A stretch of DNA of 64,000 nucleotides, from contig NC_087158.1 in the NCBI RefSeq assembly GCF_035594125.1, positions 5,692,501 to 5,756,500 of the forward strand, given 5' to 3'. Of the stretch, positions 1 to 18,708 are shown piece by piece. The number at the start of each line of letters is the position of its first letter. Position 1 is the stretch's first letter. A model generated the notes under the pieces. It did not search any database and had not been told where the DNA came from. It saw nothing but the letters and a program-made list of their open reading frames with translations. The position numbers and the translations under genes are program-made. The stretch is from Scylla paramamosain. Lineage: Eukaryota > Arthropoda > Malacostraca > Decapoda > Portunidae.

Positions 1-3000
1 GTGTTTTTGAACGTGATAGGCAATAAAGCATTAAAAAGCACGGGAATCACTTTACATGGCAATAAAATCAATTATTACCAAGAACTTGCCTTTAAATGTT
101 TTGAAATCCTTATATACCAAAACGCTAAAACGCATGCAAAACACACTTTATGGAGAAAGAGAATAACACTACCAAAAATATATATTTTGAGTGTTTTTGA
201 TCATGTTACCAATAAAAACGCTTAAATACATGCAAAGAACCCTATTTTTGGGAAACGAAAGTACATTACGAGAAACGTGTATTATGAGTGTTTTTAAGAT
301 CATTATTTACCAAAAAAGCTACAAGCCACAAATAACTCTCTTTATTGAGAAAAAATAAATAAATAAATAAAAAAAATACGCTATTTTTTTTTTCTTTCTC
401 TTTCATCTTCACAGGTACCGAGTTGCTAATATTTAGGCAAAATTCAGGAAATTATGAGTCAATTATCAAAAAGTTAATTTTAGCTTTTTTTTCGCACTGT
501 TATGTACCAAACCCTAAAGTGCATGCAAAGCCACCTATATGGGGAAATTAAACATCTTTGCCAGAAAACTTTCTTATGAGTGTTTTTCAGCTTGTTAGGC
601 ACTACAACGGTAAATAACATGCAAGTCACTCTATATGGGAATGTAAAACAAAATTACTGAAAACGTGTCTTTTCGGTGTTTTACGTAGAAAAACGCTAAA
701 ACGGATGCAAACCAACCAATAAGAAGAAATAAAATAATATTATCAAAAAGGTAAATTTTCAGTATTTTTTTTATTGGGAAATAAAAGGACATTACGAGAA
801 ACGTGTATAATGAGTGTCTTATTATTTTTGAGCAAAAGAACTTGTGGTTCACAAGAACCAAAAGGCATAAAACGCAAAAACTCGTGTATATAAAGAAGTT
901 TCTTAGATACCAAAATGCTGAAACTCATGAATAACAATATTAATTGAGAAAGAGAACAACCTTACCAAATGCGTGGATTTTGAGTGTTTTTCACATTCTT
1001 AGTTAGCAAAACCCCAAATAGCACGCGAAACTATGTTGGAAAAAAAAATGACATTACCAGAAGTGTCTTTTGAGTGTTTTTGAGCGTGTTAGGCAATAAA
1101 TCACAAAAAAAAAAAAAAAAACAGGGCATTATATGGGAGTAAAACCAACTTTTACCAAGAACTTGCCTTGAAGTGTTTTTGACCTCGTTACAAACCAAAA
1201 CGCTAAAACGCATGCAAAAAACTCCTTTTTGGAGAAGCAGAATAACATTACTAAAAACATTTGTTTTAAGTGTTTTTGATCATGTTACTGCTTAAACGCT
1301 TAAATACATGGAAAGAACCTTATGTTTGGGAAACGAAAGGACATTACGAGAAACGTGTATTAGGACCGTTTTTAAGTTCCTTAAGTACCAAAACGTTAAA
1401 ACCCACAAACACTCTTTATAGAGAAAAAAAATAAATAAATAAAAAAAAATGTTTTTTTTATTTTAAATTGATTTTCATAGGTACCAAGATGCCAAAATTT
1501 TGCCAAAATTCAGGAAATTTATGTGGAAAATAGAACATTTTCAAAAAAGTTAATTATAGCTCTTTTTCGGGTTTTTATGTACAAAACTCTAAAGTGCATG
1601 CCACCTATATAAGGAAGTTAAACGATTTTACCAGAAACCTATCTTTTCAGTGTTTTTCAGCATGTTAGGCACTAAAACGATAAATAATATGGAAGTCAGT
1701 CAATATGTGAATCCAAAACAAAATTACTGAAAACGTGTCTTTTTAGTGCTTTACGTAGAAAAAAACTAAAACGGATGCAAACCAACAAATATGAAGAAGT
1801 AGAATAACATTACCAAAAAGTGTTTTTAAGCTTTTCACCTACCAAAAACGCGCAAATGGATGGAAAGCACTCTATATTGGGAAGCAAAAGGACATTACAA
1901 GAAACGTGTATAATGAGTGTTTTGTAGTTTCACAAGACCCACAAGGCAAAAAACACAAAAACTCGTGTATATTGAAAAGTTTCTTACATACCAAAACGCT
2001 AAAACTCATGAATAACACTTTTAATTGAAAAATAGAACTACCTTACCAAATATGTGTTTTTTGAGTGTTTTTCACATTCTTATTTACGAAAATCCCAAAT
2101 TACATGCGATACTAGCTAGCTTTATGTGGGAAAAAAATGACATTACCAGAAAAGTGTCTTTTGAGTGTTTTTGAGCGTTATATGCAACAAAACACTAAAA
2201 AGCAGAACAGTCACATTACATTGGAATAAAACAAAATTTTACGAAGAACTTGCCTTTAAGTGTTTTTTAACTCCTTACATAGCAAAACGCTAAACGCATG
2301 CTTTATGGAGAAAGAGAATAACATTACCAAAAACATGTATTTTGAGTGTTTTTGATCATATCTATAAAATCGCTTAAATACATGCAAAGAACGCTATATT
2401 TGTGGAACGAAAGGACATTATGAAAATCGTGTATTATGAGTATTTTTAAGTTCCTTAAGTATCAAAAATCTAAAACCCAAAAATAACACTCTTTATAGAG
2501 AAAAAAATAAAAAAATAGATTTTTTTTTGTTATTCATCTTTAAAGGTACCTAGATGCCAAAATTCTGAGAAAATTCAGGGAAATTGTGTGAAAAAAAAAA
2601 ATAATAAATTTGCCTTTTTCTGGAGTTATGTACGAAACCCGGAAGTGCATGCAAAGCCACCTATATGGGGAAATTACACGACTTTACAAGAAACGTGTCT
2701 TTGGGTGTTTTCAGCAGTTTCAACAATATTACTGAAAACGTGTCTTTTCAGTTTTAGCGTAGAACGCGAAAACGGATGCAACTAACGGATGCGGACCAGC
2801 CAATATGAAGAAAGAGAATAACATTACAAAAAAGTTGAGTGTTTTTGAGCTTGTTACCTACAAAAAACGCAAAAATGAATGCAAAGCAGTCTATATTGGA
2901 AAACAAAAGGATATTACAAGAAAAGTGTATAATGAATGTTTTAATAGTTTTCAAGAACCATAAAGCAAAAAACGCAAAAACTCGTTTATATGGAGAAGTT

Positions 3001-3055
3001 TCTTAGATACTAAAATGCTGAAACTAATGAATAACAAACAGAACAATCTTAGGAA
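1..3055 (+). repeat. Satellite block 1, HOR-A (11-monomer, about 1.08 kb units), plus orientation
   Basis: This block holds nearly three copies of a higher-order unit built from monomers of about 95 bp. Unit starts, taken at the monomer beginning GGCAATAAAGCAC or its variant, lie at 19, 1092 and 2183, so the period is 1073-1091 bp. Diagnostic monomers in order include one ending TTTTTGATCATGTTA, one with CCTATGTTTGGGAAACGAAA, one with an A-rich then T-rich core near 340-400, one with CAAAATTCAGGAAATTATG near 440-460, and one with CGTAGAAAAACGCTAAAACG near 690. The third copy is cut off at about 3055, where orientation reverses. No gene is visible; open frames here follow the repeat period. 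No rRNA, tRNA or promoter signal was recognised. Confidence 0.88.
340..410 (+). repeat. A-rich (ATAA)n / poly-T core of the HOR-A D-type monomer (first copy)
   Basis: Each HOR-A unit carries a monomer whose second half is replaced by AAATAAATAAATAAAT-like sequence followed by a T run, then GTTATTCATCTTCATAGG or a close variant leading to the next GGTACC. The same arrangement recurs in this window near 1430-1465, 2500-2535, 20910-20965, 21205-21255, 45705-45755, 46800-46850, 47900-47945, 49160-49205, 50230-50265, 51325-51380, 51910-51945 and 63850-63905. The length of the tetranucleotide run varies between copies, which is what a microsatellite inside a HOR does. Confidence 0.8.
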
Positions 3056-5350
3056 ACATAAGAAGCAGAAAACACACAAAAGAAGTTTTTTATAATGTTG
3101 TTTGATTGTCCCAAATACGGTTCTTTGCATGCACTTTAGTGTTTTGTTAAGTAACAAGCACAAAAAAATGATATCTTTTCATTTCCCAATATCATTTAAT
3201 TTGCATGCATTTTGGCGTTTTAGTACCTAACAAGTTCAAAAACACTCAAAATACCAGTTTTTGGTAATGATGTTCTGTTTTCCCATTGAGTTTTTGAGCG
3301 TTTTAGCGATTTGGTACGTAATAAGCTCAAAACACTCAAAAGACACGTTTTTGATAATGTTGGTTTCTTTTCTTTTCCGGTAATATAAGTTTTATATTCT
3401 TTTTACCCTTTTGGTGTCTAATATCCCCCCCAAAAAAAAACTCAAATGGGGCGTTTCAGGTAATGTCGTTTCATTACACAAAGTAGGGTGTTTTGCATGT
3501 ATTTTGTCGTTTTGGTACCTAATAAGCTGAAAAACACTCAAAACACACGTTATTTGTCAATAAAGACGTTTTGCATTCGTTTTAGAGTTTTCGTACGTAA
3601 GAAAATGAGTAAAAAAAAACATTCATAAGAGTTATCAGTAAAGTTCTTTTCTTTTTCAATACAAATTCTTTTGCATGCAGTTTGGCGTTTTGGTACCTGA
3701 CAACCTTTAAAAAGAATATATGTTTTTTGGTAATACTTTTTTTTGTTTTTTGGTAATAACCTTCTGTTTCTTCATATAAGGTACTTTGTATGTATTTTGG
3801 AGTTTTAATATTTAACATCGGGAAAAAAAATCTCATAATAAACGTTTTTGGTAATGTTGTGTTTCTCGATATTGACTGCTGTTCATGTATTTTAGGATTT
3901 TGGTTAAAAAGAAGCTTAAAAAAAACAACAATAATAATACACTTTTCTGTTAATATCTTTTCGTTTCCCGAAGTTGGGTAATGTTTTCTTTTTCCATATA
4001 GAGTGTTTTCCATACTTTCTAGCGCTTAGATTAAAAATATACTGAAAAACACCCAAATGACACGTTTGTGGTGATGTTCCGTTATCCCAAACAGGGTGGT
4101 TTGCATCCATTTTTTGGTTTTGCTATATAACAAGATGAAAAACACTTAAAACATACGTTTTTAATAATGTCGTCCTGTTTCTTCATATATGCTTTATATG
4201 CGTTTTGCCGATTTGGTATGTAACATAGGGATAAACACTCATAATACACATTTTTGGCAATGTTGTTCTGTTTCTCAATGCAGACTGGTATTCACAAGTT
4301 TTAGACTGAAAAAAGCTCATAATACTTGTTTTCGTTAATATCTTTTAATTTCTAAATATGTGATTTGCAGGCATTTTTGCATGCATACTTAAAACACCCG
4401 TTATTGGTTATGGTATTCTGTTTCTCCATAAAGGGTATTTTGCAAACGTTTTAGGGTTTTGGTGCATTAGAAGCTCAAAAAAAAAAATCAAGACACATTT
4501 TGATAGTGTTTTGTTTTCCCATGTATAGTGTTTTCTATGCTTTTTTAGCGTTTTTGTGCCTAATATGGTCAAAAATACCCATATGACACGTTTTTGGTAA
4601 TATCGTCTCGTTGTCCAAATTAGTCAGCTTTGCAAGTATTTTAGCGTTTTGATCCTAACAAGCTGGGAAACACTTGAAACACAAGTTTTTGGTAAGGCTG
4701 TTCTGTTTCTCCATGATGGATGTTTTACATACGTTTTTGTACCTAAGAAGCTGAAAGCATTAAAAACACACGTTTTAGGTAATGTTTTATTTCTTTTCCC
4801 ATATAGGATGCTTTGCATGCACTTTGACGTTTTGGTACCTAAGAAATTCGAAAACACTTATAATATACGTTTTTGGTAAGGTTGTTGTAATTATTTTTAT
4901 AGGGTGCATTGTTTGCATTTTGGCGTTTTGGAATAACTGGAAAAACTCTCATAATACACGTTTTATGTATTGCTGCTTCTCCATATAGAGTGTTTTGGGG
5001 TTTTGGTATCATAATACACATTTCTGTTAGAATCGTTTCGTTTGCATGGATTTTGGCGTTTTGTTATCTAAGAACCTCAAAACAATTAAAACACTTTTTT
5101 TGCTAATGTTGCATTAATGCATTTTAGCGTTTGATGGTTAATACGCTTAAAAACACCTCAATTACACGTTATTACCCCAAATAGAGTGGTTTGCATGCAT
5201 ATTAACGTTTTGTTATTTAATAAGCTGAAAAATCTCAAAGTACACGCTTTTGTAAAAAAAAAAAAAATTTCCTCATAAAGGATGTTTTGAATGCGTTTTA
5301 GCCCTTTAGTAAGTAAGATAAAAGCAAAACAAAAAACACTCAAAAACATG

Positions 5351-5387
5351 TTTTTATTTATTTATTTATTTTATTTATTTTTTTTTA
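5351..5387. repeat. (TTTA)n microsatellite
   Basis: A run of TTTATTTATTTA with one irregular step followed by a T-rich tail, embedded in a minus-oriented monomer. The homologous position at 61563-61590 carries a shorter run of the same kind. Confidence 0.85.
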
Positions 5388-6524
5388 TGCTTTGCATATA
5401 AAAACACTGAAAAGACACCTTTTTAGTAATGCTGTTCTCTTTTCCCATATAAAATGCCTTGCATGAACAGTTGCGTTTTCGTACCTAAGAAAAAACACGT
5501 TTTTCGTAGTGTTTTTCTGTTTCTCCCTATAGATTACTATTCATATGTTTTATCGGTTTGTTACCTAAGAAGGTGGAAAATACTCATAAAAAAAAATTCT
5601 GTTAATATCGTTTCGTTTCACCATATCGGGACATTTGCATGCATTTTTGCGTTTTGGTACCTATTAAGCTGGAAAACACTTGTTATGGGTAAAGTTTCCC
5701 CATAAAGGATATTTAGCCCGCGTTTTGTTGTTTTGGTACGTACTCGTAAGAAGCTGAAAAATACTCAAAAGTCACGTTTATTTTAATATTTTCTTTTTCC
5801 CAAATAGTGTTTTATATACTATTCTGCGTTTTGTTGCCTAATACGCTCAAAAACACCCAAATGACACGTTTCTGGTAAAGTCCTTTCGTTCCCCCAAATA
5901 GGGTATTTTGCATGCATTTTGGAGTTTTGGTAAATACCAAGCAAAAAAAACTCGAAACACATGTTTTTGGTCATGTTGTTCTGATTCTGCATAAAGGGTG
6001 TTTTCCATGCGTTTTAGCGTTTTGGTACGTAAGAAGCTAAAAAGGAAAAAAAAAAAACACTGATAAGACACGTTTTTGGCAATGTTCTCTTCTTTTCCCA
6101 TACCGGTGATTTGCATGCACTTTGGAATTTCTGGTACCTAAGAAGATAAAAAAAATTCATGATACACGTATTTGGTAATCTTTTTTTTTTTTTCATAGAG
6201 TTCTTTGCATGTATTTCGTCGTTTTGGTACGCAATATGAGGGAAAACTCATAATAAACGTTTTTGGTATTGTTATTCGGTTTCCCCATATAGACTGATAT
6301 TCACAAGTTTTAGCCTTTTGGCACATAAGAAGCTGAATAAAGCTTCTAGCGTTCTAGCGTTTTGCTACATAAGCTGTAAAACAATCATAAAACGCTTTTG
6401 TGTTAATATCGTTTCGCTTCCCAATATCAGTTAATTTGCATGCATTTTGGCGTTGTGTTACCTAACAAGCTCAAAACTTTCAAAACTTACGTTTTTAGTA
6501 ATGTAATTATTTTTCCTCATACAG

Positions 6525-6613
6525 AGTATTTTGCACGCGTTTTAACTCTTTGGTACGTATGAGGCTCAAAAAGCCTCTTACGTACCAAAAAGTTAAAACT
6601 CGTGCAAAATACT
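6525..6613. repeat. Conserved hairpin palindrome, copy 1
   Basis: Two facing monomer fragments form an inverted repeat with arms of about 42 bp and a loop of about 5 bases. The left arm contains GCACGCGTTTTAACTCTTTG, and the right arm contains the complementary AGCCTCTTACGTACCAAAA. In this copy I see three mismatches in the arms. The same structure occurs at 33361-33452 and 62737-62825. Because every copy of this segment has it, it arose before the segmental duplication. It may be the scar of a fold-back event that created a local strand switch and switch back. I see no RNA-gene feature to suggest a functional transcript. Confidence 0.85.
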
Positions 6614-7805
6614 TCAAAAAACACTTAAAAGACACTTTTATAATAATGCCCTTTAGAGTTTTGGTACCTAACAACCTCAAAAATACTCAATACACATTTT
6701 TGGTAATGTTGCTTTGTTTCTTCATATAGGGTGCTTTGTATGCATTTTTGCATTATGGTACCTAATATGAGGAAAAACACTCATAATAAAAGTTTTGGTA
6801 ATGTTCTATTTCTCTATATAGAGTGCTATTCACGTGCGTGTTGGTACATAAAAAGCTGAAAAACACTCATAATAGAAGTTTCTCTTAATATCGTTTTGTT
6901 TCCCAATGTCCGGTGTTTTTCATGCATTTTGGTGTTTTGTTACCTAACATGCCCTAAAAAATCTCAAAGTACACTTTTTTTGCTAATGTTTTTCTGTTTC
7001 TCCATGAAGAGTGTTTTGTATGCGTTTCAGTGTTTTGGTAAGTAAGAAGCTGAGAGATACTCAAAACACAAATTTTTGGTAATGTTTGGTTTTCCCATAA
7101 AAGATGCTCTGCATGCACTTTAGCATTTTAATACCTAACAAGCTCAAAATTATTGTTAATACACATTTTTGGTAATGTTGTTTTATTTCTTCATATAGGG
7201 TGCTTTGCATGAACTTTACCGTTTTGGTACCTTACAAACTCAAAAATATTCATAATACACGTTATTGGTGATATTGTTCTGTTTTTCCATATTATATTGT
7301 GTTATTCACGTGTTTTAGCATTTTCTTACCTATGAAGTTCAAAAACACTTATAATACATATTTATGTAATATCGTTTCGTTTCTCAGTATGTATTGCATT
7401 TATTTTCGCGTTCTAGTACCTAACAAGCTCAAAACTTTCAATACACCCGTTTTTGGTAATGCTGTTCTGTTTCTTCATAAATTGTGTTATCCATGCGTTT
7501 TAGCACGTTTGGTACGTAAGAAACTCAAAAAAGTTTCAAAAGACACATTTTTAATAATCTTCTTTTATTTTCCCAAATGGAGTGTTCTCCAAGGACTTAA
7601 TCTAATAAGCTCAAAACTTCCAAATGACACGTTTCTGTTAAAGTAATTCCGTTACCCGATTGAGGGTGTTTTGCATGCTTATTGGTGTTTTGTTACCTAA
7701 GGAGCTTAGAAACTCTAAAAAAGCATGTTTTTGGTAATGTTCTTTTTCTAAATAAAGGTTATTTTCCATGCGTTTTAGCGTTTTGTTACGTAAGGAACTA
7801 AAAAA

Positions 7806-14118
<6,313 letters not shown>

Positions 14119-14586
14119 AGTACGTATGTTTAGCCGTTTCGGTTTCTAAAAAGCTGGAAAATGCTTAAATCATACGTTTTTGGTAATGTCTCCCGATAAA
14201 AGGCTATTTATCGTTTTAGCATTTTGGAACGTAAGAAGCTCAAAAACACTCAAAAGACACCATTTTGATAATGTTATTTTGATTTCTATATAGAGCGTCT
14301 TCCATGCTCTTTAGAGTTTTGGTGCTAACGTTGAAAAGCACCGAAATAAAATCAAATGGATGAATTTTTGCGTATTGGTACGTAATAAGCTTAAAAACAT
14401 TCAAAATACACGTTTTTGGCAATATTATTTTGCTTCTCCATGAAGTTTCTTTTCCATGCATTTTAGTGTTTTGGTACGTAAACAGCTGAAAACATGCAAA
14501 AGACACGTTTTTTTTTGTTTCTCCCGTATAGCTTACTTTGCATGCACTTTGGTGTTTTCGAAAACACTACTAATACATGTTTTTGT
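14119..14586 (-). repeat. Short minus-oriented satellite segment
   Basis: About five monomers read in the minus direction between plus blocks. They begin after ACACGCGATTAGTACGTATG and end where TACATGTTTTTGTACCCTAT switches back to plus. A perfect 16-bp palindrome, GTGTTTTCGAAAACAC, lies at 14552-14567, where a monomer is internally deleted. In copy 2 only the final part of this segment (about 39921-40025) is present. Confidence 0.78.
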
Positions 14587-17503
14587 ACCCTATATGAGGA
14601 AAGGAAACGCGATTTCCAGAAAAGTGCCTTTTGAATGTTTATTGGCGTGCTAGGCACCAAAACGCTAAAAAGCATGGAAAGCACCCTATAAAGGAAAACA
14701 AAACAACTTTGCCATAAACGTGTGTTTTCATTATTTTTTACTTTCTTACGTACCGAAACGCTAAATCGCATGGGAAAAAAAAAAAAACATGGAGAAATAA
14801 TATCAAAAACAAATATTTCGAGTGTTTCTGAGTTAGTTAAGTAGAAAAACGCCAAAATGCATGTATAATATCTTAAATGGGAAAATGAAAAGACGTTACT
14901 AAAATGTGTACTATTGGTGTTTTTTTTTTTTAACTTATTAGGTACGAAGTCGCTAAAATGCATGAATAACACTCTATATGATATAACATAAACGTAAATT
15001 TTCAGTGTTTTCCCATTGTTTTGAATCAAAACGCCACAATGCATGTCAAGCCCCTATTTGGGGAAAGGAAACGAGATTTCAGAAACGTATCTAAAATGTG
15101 TTATTCAACGTGTTAGGCACAAAAATGCTAAAAAGCATACAAATCACCTGATATGGGAATACAAAACAACATTAAGAAAACGTTTCTTCTGAGTGTCCTA
15201 CGTACCAAAACGATAAAAAAAAAAAAAACAGAAAACATCCTTTATGGAGAAACAGAATAACATTACCAAAAACAAGTATTTTGAGTGTTTTCTAAGATTG
15301 TTACGTAAAAAACGCCTAAATGAATCGAAAATACCCTATATGGGAAAAATGAAGTCATTACGAGAAACGTGTATTATGAGTGTTTTTGACCTTCTTAGTA
15401 TCAAAAGGGTAAAACGCATGAATAACACCCTATATGGAGAAATAGATATATGAAACGACATTAAAAACGCATGAAAATACCCTATATAGAGAAACAGAAT
15501 ACATTTAACAAAAACGTGTATTTTGAGTGTCTTTGAGCGTATTATGTACAAAATCGCCTATCATCAAACAAAACACCCTGCATATGGAAATGAAAGGACA
15601 TTACGAGAAACGTTTGTTATTTTTTTTTTATTACTTTCCTAAGTACCAAATCAGTAAAAAGCTTCAATAGTCCTCTGAAGAAAAAGAACAACCTTACCAA
15701 AAACGTGTATTTTTTTACATTGATAATTACCAAAACGCCAACATGCATGTAAAGCAACCTATATGAAAAAACGAAACGAAATCACTAGAAACTTGTCTTT
15801 TGTTATTTTTTGAGCGTATTAGGCACCAAATCAGTAAGAAGCAACGAAATCACCCTATAGGGGAATACAAAACAACTTTACTAAAACGTGTCTTTAGAGT
15901 GTTTTTTTAGGTTCTTACGAACTAAAATGTCAAAATACATGCAAACACCCTGTTAGGTACCAAAGCACCAAAAAGACCCAATATGAGGAAATAAAAGGAC
16001 ATAACAAAAAACGTGTATTATGAGTTTTTTTTGTTTTTCTAGCTTCTTAGGTACCAAAACGCTAAAATAAATGAGTAGCACACTGTATGGAGAAAGAGAA
16101 ACAAATTACCAAAATCGTGTAATTTGAATGTTTTTCACATTTTCAGGTAGCAAAACACCATAATGCTTGCTCGCTATGCGAGAAAATTTAACAATAATGT
16201 AAGAAATGTGTCTTTGTGTGTTTTTCACATAAATGCTAAATAGCATGAAAAGCACCTTATATAGAAATGCAAAATAATAAGCATGTCTTTTAAGTGTTTT
16301 AAACTTTTTACGTACCAAAACGCTAAAACACGTGCAACAAACACGAATAACCCTACCAAATAGAAAAACCTTACCAAAAACGTGTATTTTGAGTCTTTTT
16401 TGAGTCTGTTACGTACATCATATTAAAAATGCATGTAAAGCACTCTGTATGGGGAAACGATAAAACATTACGAGAAACGAGCATTGTCAGTGTTTTGAGT
16501 CTCTTAGGTACCAAACACTAAACCGCTTGAATGAAAATTGAATATATCCTATATTTCTTAATAGAGAAACAGAACATCACCAAAAAACGTGTTTTTATTT
16601 ATTTATTTTTTTACCTTGTTATGTACCAAAACGTCAAAATACATACGAAGCATCCTATATGGGGAAATAGAAAGACATTAGGAGAAAAAAGTTTTATTAG
16701 TGTTTTTGAGCTTCCTAAGTACCAAAACGCTAAAACGCATGAATAGCACCCTATATAGAGAAAAAGAACAACATTACCTGAAACCTTCATTTTGAGCGTT
16801 TCTCATATTATGTAGCAAAACATCATAATGCATGCAGATCCCTATATGAAGAAGCAAAACTATATTACAGGAAACGTGTCTTTTGAGTGTTTACTTGAGT
16901 GTTAGGAATCAAAATCCTAAAAAGCATTGAAAGCAACCTTTTTTGCCAATATAAAATAACATTACCAAGAAAGTATCTTTAGAGTGTTTTTGACCTTCTT
17001 ACGTCCGAAATCGCTGAAACGCATGCAAAACAACCTTTACCGAGAAACAGAATGACATTACCAAAAACTTGTATTTTGATTGTTTTTGTGCTTATTAAGT
17101 ATAAAAATGCCAAATTACACGCAAAGCATCCACCATGGAGAAAAGAAAGGACATTACGAGAAAAGTGTACTATGAGAGATTTTGAGCTTTTTAGGTACCA
17201 AAACTCAAAAACACGTGATTAGCACTTTATATGTAAAAACAGCTCTACCGAAAACTTTTACTTAAACTTTTTTTCATATTGTTAAGTACCAAAAGTCAAA
17301 ATGCATTGGAAGCCCCCTTTATTGGGAAACGAAACGACATTATCATCAACGTGTCTTTTCAGTGTTAGACACCAAAACGCTAAAAAAGCATGGAAAGCGC
17401 TCTATAAAGGAATACAAAACATTACTAAAAACGTGTTTTATAGGTTCTTATGTACAGAAACGCTAAAACCCATGCAAAACATCCTTTATGGAGAAGCAAA
17501 ATA
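14587..17503 (+). repeat. Satellite block 4, HOR-C (5-monomer, about 0.48 kb units), plus orientation
   Basis: Monomers follow the 5-class order A-C-B-E-D. A-class positions near 14601 and 15085, and near 16870 and 17340, are 470-484 bp apart. E-class monomers carry GACATTACGAGAAACGTGTA or a close variant, and D-class monomers carry CGCATGAATAACACCCTATA or a close variant. The block matches 40026-42974 closely, ending in both copies at the same retrotransposon boundary inside a B-class monomer. No gene is visible. Confidence 0.82.
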
Positions 17504-17508
17504 AATAT

Positions 17509-17637
17509 TTCGTTGATAAATTACATTCAGGACAGTTAGGGAACATCCCTTACAGAAGAATAAAATCACAGAAAAATGGTCCTAAATGGATGACTAAGGT
17601 TAAAACACTACATAGGGCGAAACAGAAGTATATATGA
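17509..17637 (+). pseudogene. LINE ORF2 fragment, linker upstream of reverse transcriptase
   Basis: A 42-codon open stretch begins FVDKLHSGQLGNIPY and contains GPKWMTKVKTLHRAKQKY before a stop. PKWMT followed by basic residues is typical of the segment between the endonuclease and RT domains of Jockey/CR1-type ORF2 proteins. No start codon or upstream endonuclease is present, so the element was truncated when inserted or soon afterwards. Confidence 0.7.
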
Positions 17638-18084
17638 GATTAAAGACAGGGGAAGTGGTTTTAAGACCATAATATAATGAATTAGAAAAGTCAGGAGTTT
17701 AACAAGGAAAGCTAAAAATAGTTATGAATTAAAGGTAGCCAGCCAAGCGAAGATGGACCACAAGGGATTTTATCAGGCATATAAGACGAAGAATAGAGAA
17801 ATAATAGTTCCATAAAGACAGAAGAATGGGACCTGCTTAATTGTTGGGAGGAGACTAGTAAAATTGTGAACGAGTATTTTTTAACTGTCTTTGCCCAAGA
17901 AAACATGCAGAATTTGCCGAATAGTTAGAAGATATTTAGAGTAGAAGAGAATGAGAAGCTGACAGATATTACCATAACTAAAGAGATAGTGGAACAGGAG
18001 ATAGATAAGCTGAAAAGTTCAAGTCACCAGGACCAGATGAAATATATTCCAGAGTATTTAAGAATTGGAAAAAGGTTATAAGTA

Positions 18085-18468
18085 ATGTGGATAAGGTCAT
18101 GGCCAAGCGGCAGGCGACAGAGTGTTGTAATAAACTGCTCTAAATCCGAGTGGGGTCAAGTAATTAGTGGGGTGACAAAGGGATTATTAGTATTAGGGCC
18201 GATGTTGTTTGTAATATATGTCAATGACTTGGATAGTGGAATTAGTAGTGTTGTTAGTAAATTTGCGGATGACACGAGAGTATGTAGATTAATTAGGTCA
18301 GAATCGCATACCATCGCCTTGCAGGCAGATTTGGATAGGATGAACGAATGGACAGACAGATGGCAAATGCAGTTTAATATCAACAAATGCAAAGCACTTA
18401 GCGTAAGTAGAAGAAATCCACACAGTAGTTACACAATGAACAACCAAGTTCTGGTAGGTTCAGGGTAA
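18085..18468 (+). pseudogene. LINE reverse transcriptase fragment with FADD motif
   Basis: This 127-residue frame holds the RT palm region. GVTKGLLVLGPMLFVIYVND (residues 29-48) corresponds to the conserved GxPQGSxLGPxLFxIYxND block, with the QGS core replaced by KGL. The catalytic FADDTR is at residues 60-65 (nucleotides 18262-18279). SVSRRNPHSSYTMNNQVL follows, as in the thumb-proximal part of the family. The methionine is only the first in frame, created next to the internal deletion, not a real start. A stop ends the frame and the remaining protein continues in another frame after 18700. It cannot encode an active enzyme. Confidence 0.88.
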
Positions 18469-18708
18469 GAAAAAGATTTGAGATTTAAAGTTAGCTCTGA
18501 ACTCCGTCTAAGAAAGCAATGCAAAGAGGCCAGAAACAAAGCAAATAGAGTATTATGATTCATTTTCAGGAGTGCTAAAAGTAAAACTCCCGAAGTAATA
18601 TTAAAGTTACATTTAGCGCTGGTCAGACTTCATCTAGACTACGCTGTCCTATTCTGGTCACCACATCACAGGAAGGATAAAGGTCTATTAGAATCACTTC
18701 AAAGGAGA

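Larger units (their letters stand above)
3056..7805 (-). repeat. Satellite block 2, HOR-B type monomers, minus orientation
   Basis: After about 3056 the monomers read as the reverse complement, with repeated GCGTTTTGGTACCTAA and TTTTTGGTAATGTTGTTCTG. A-class monomers (ACACGTTTCTGGTAA followed by a CCCAAATAGGG-like box) appear near 3457, 4060, 4583, 5160 and 5863, so the higher-order period is irregular, about 0.52-0.70 kb, consistent with an 8-monomer HOR-B that has lost monomers. The part 3985-7590 is closely matched by 60175-63788, and 6375-7590 is also matched by 33225-34440. It contains a 42-bp-arm hairpin (6525-6613) and a (TTTA)n run at 5351-5387. No gene is visible in it. Confidence 0.82.

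Noticed and set aside
3582..4013. 143-codon minus-strand open frame and many similar 60-190 codon frames across the window
   Set aside because: They track the satellite period, encode repeated peptides, overlap on several frames and lack conserved domains. I treat all of them as non-coding satellite.
14552..14567. GTGTTTTCGAAAACAC as a transcription-factor operator
   Set aside because: It arises where a minus monomer is internally deleted, and in copy 2 (about 39995) it is altered. No gene is nearby.
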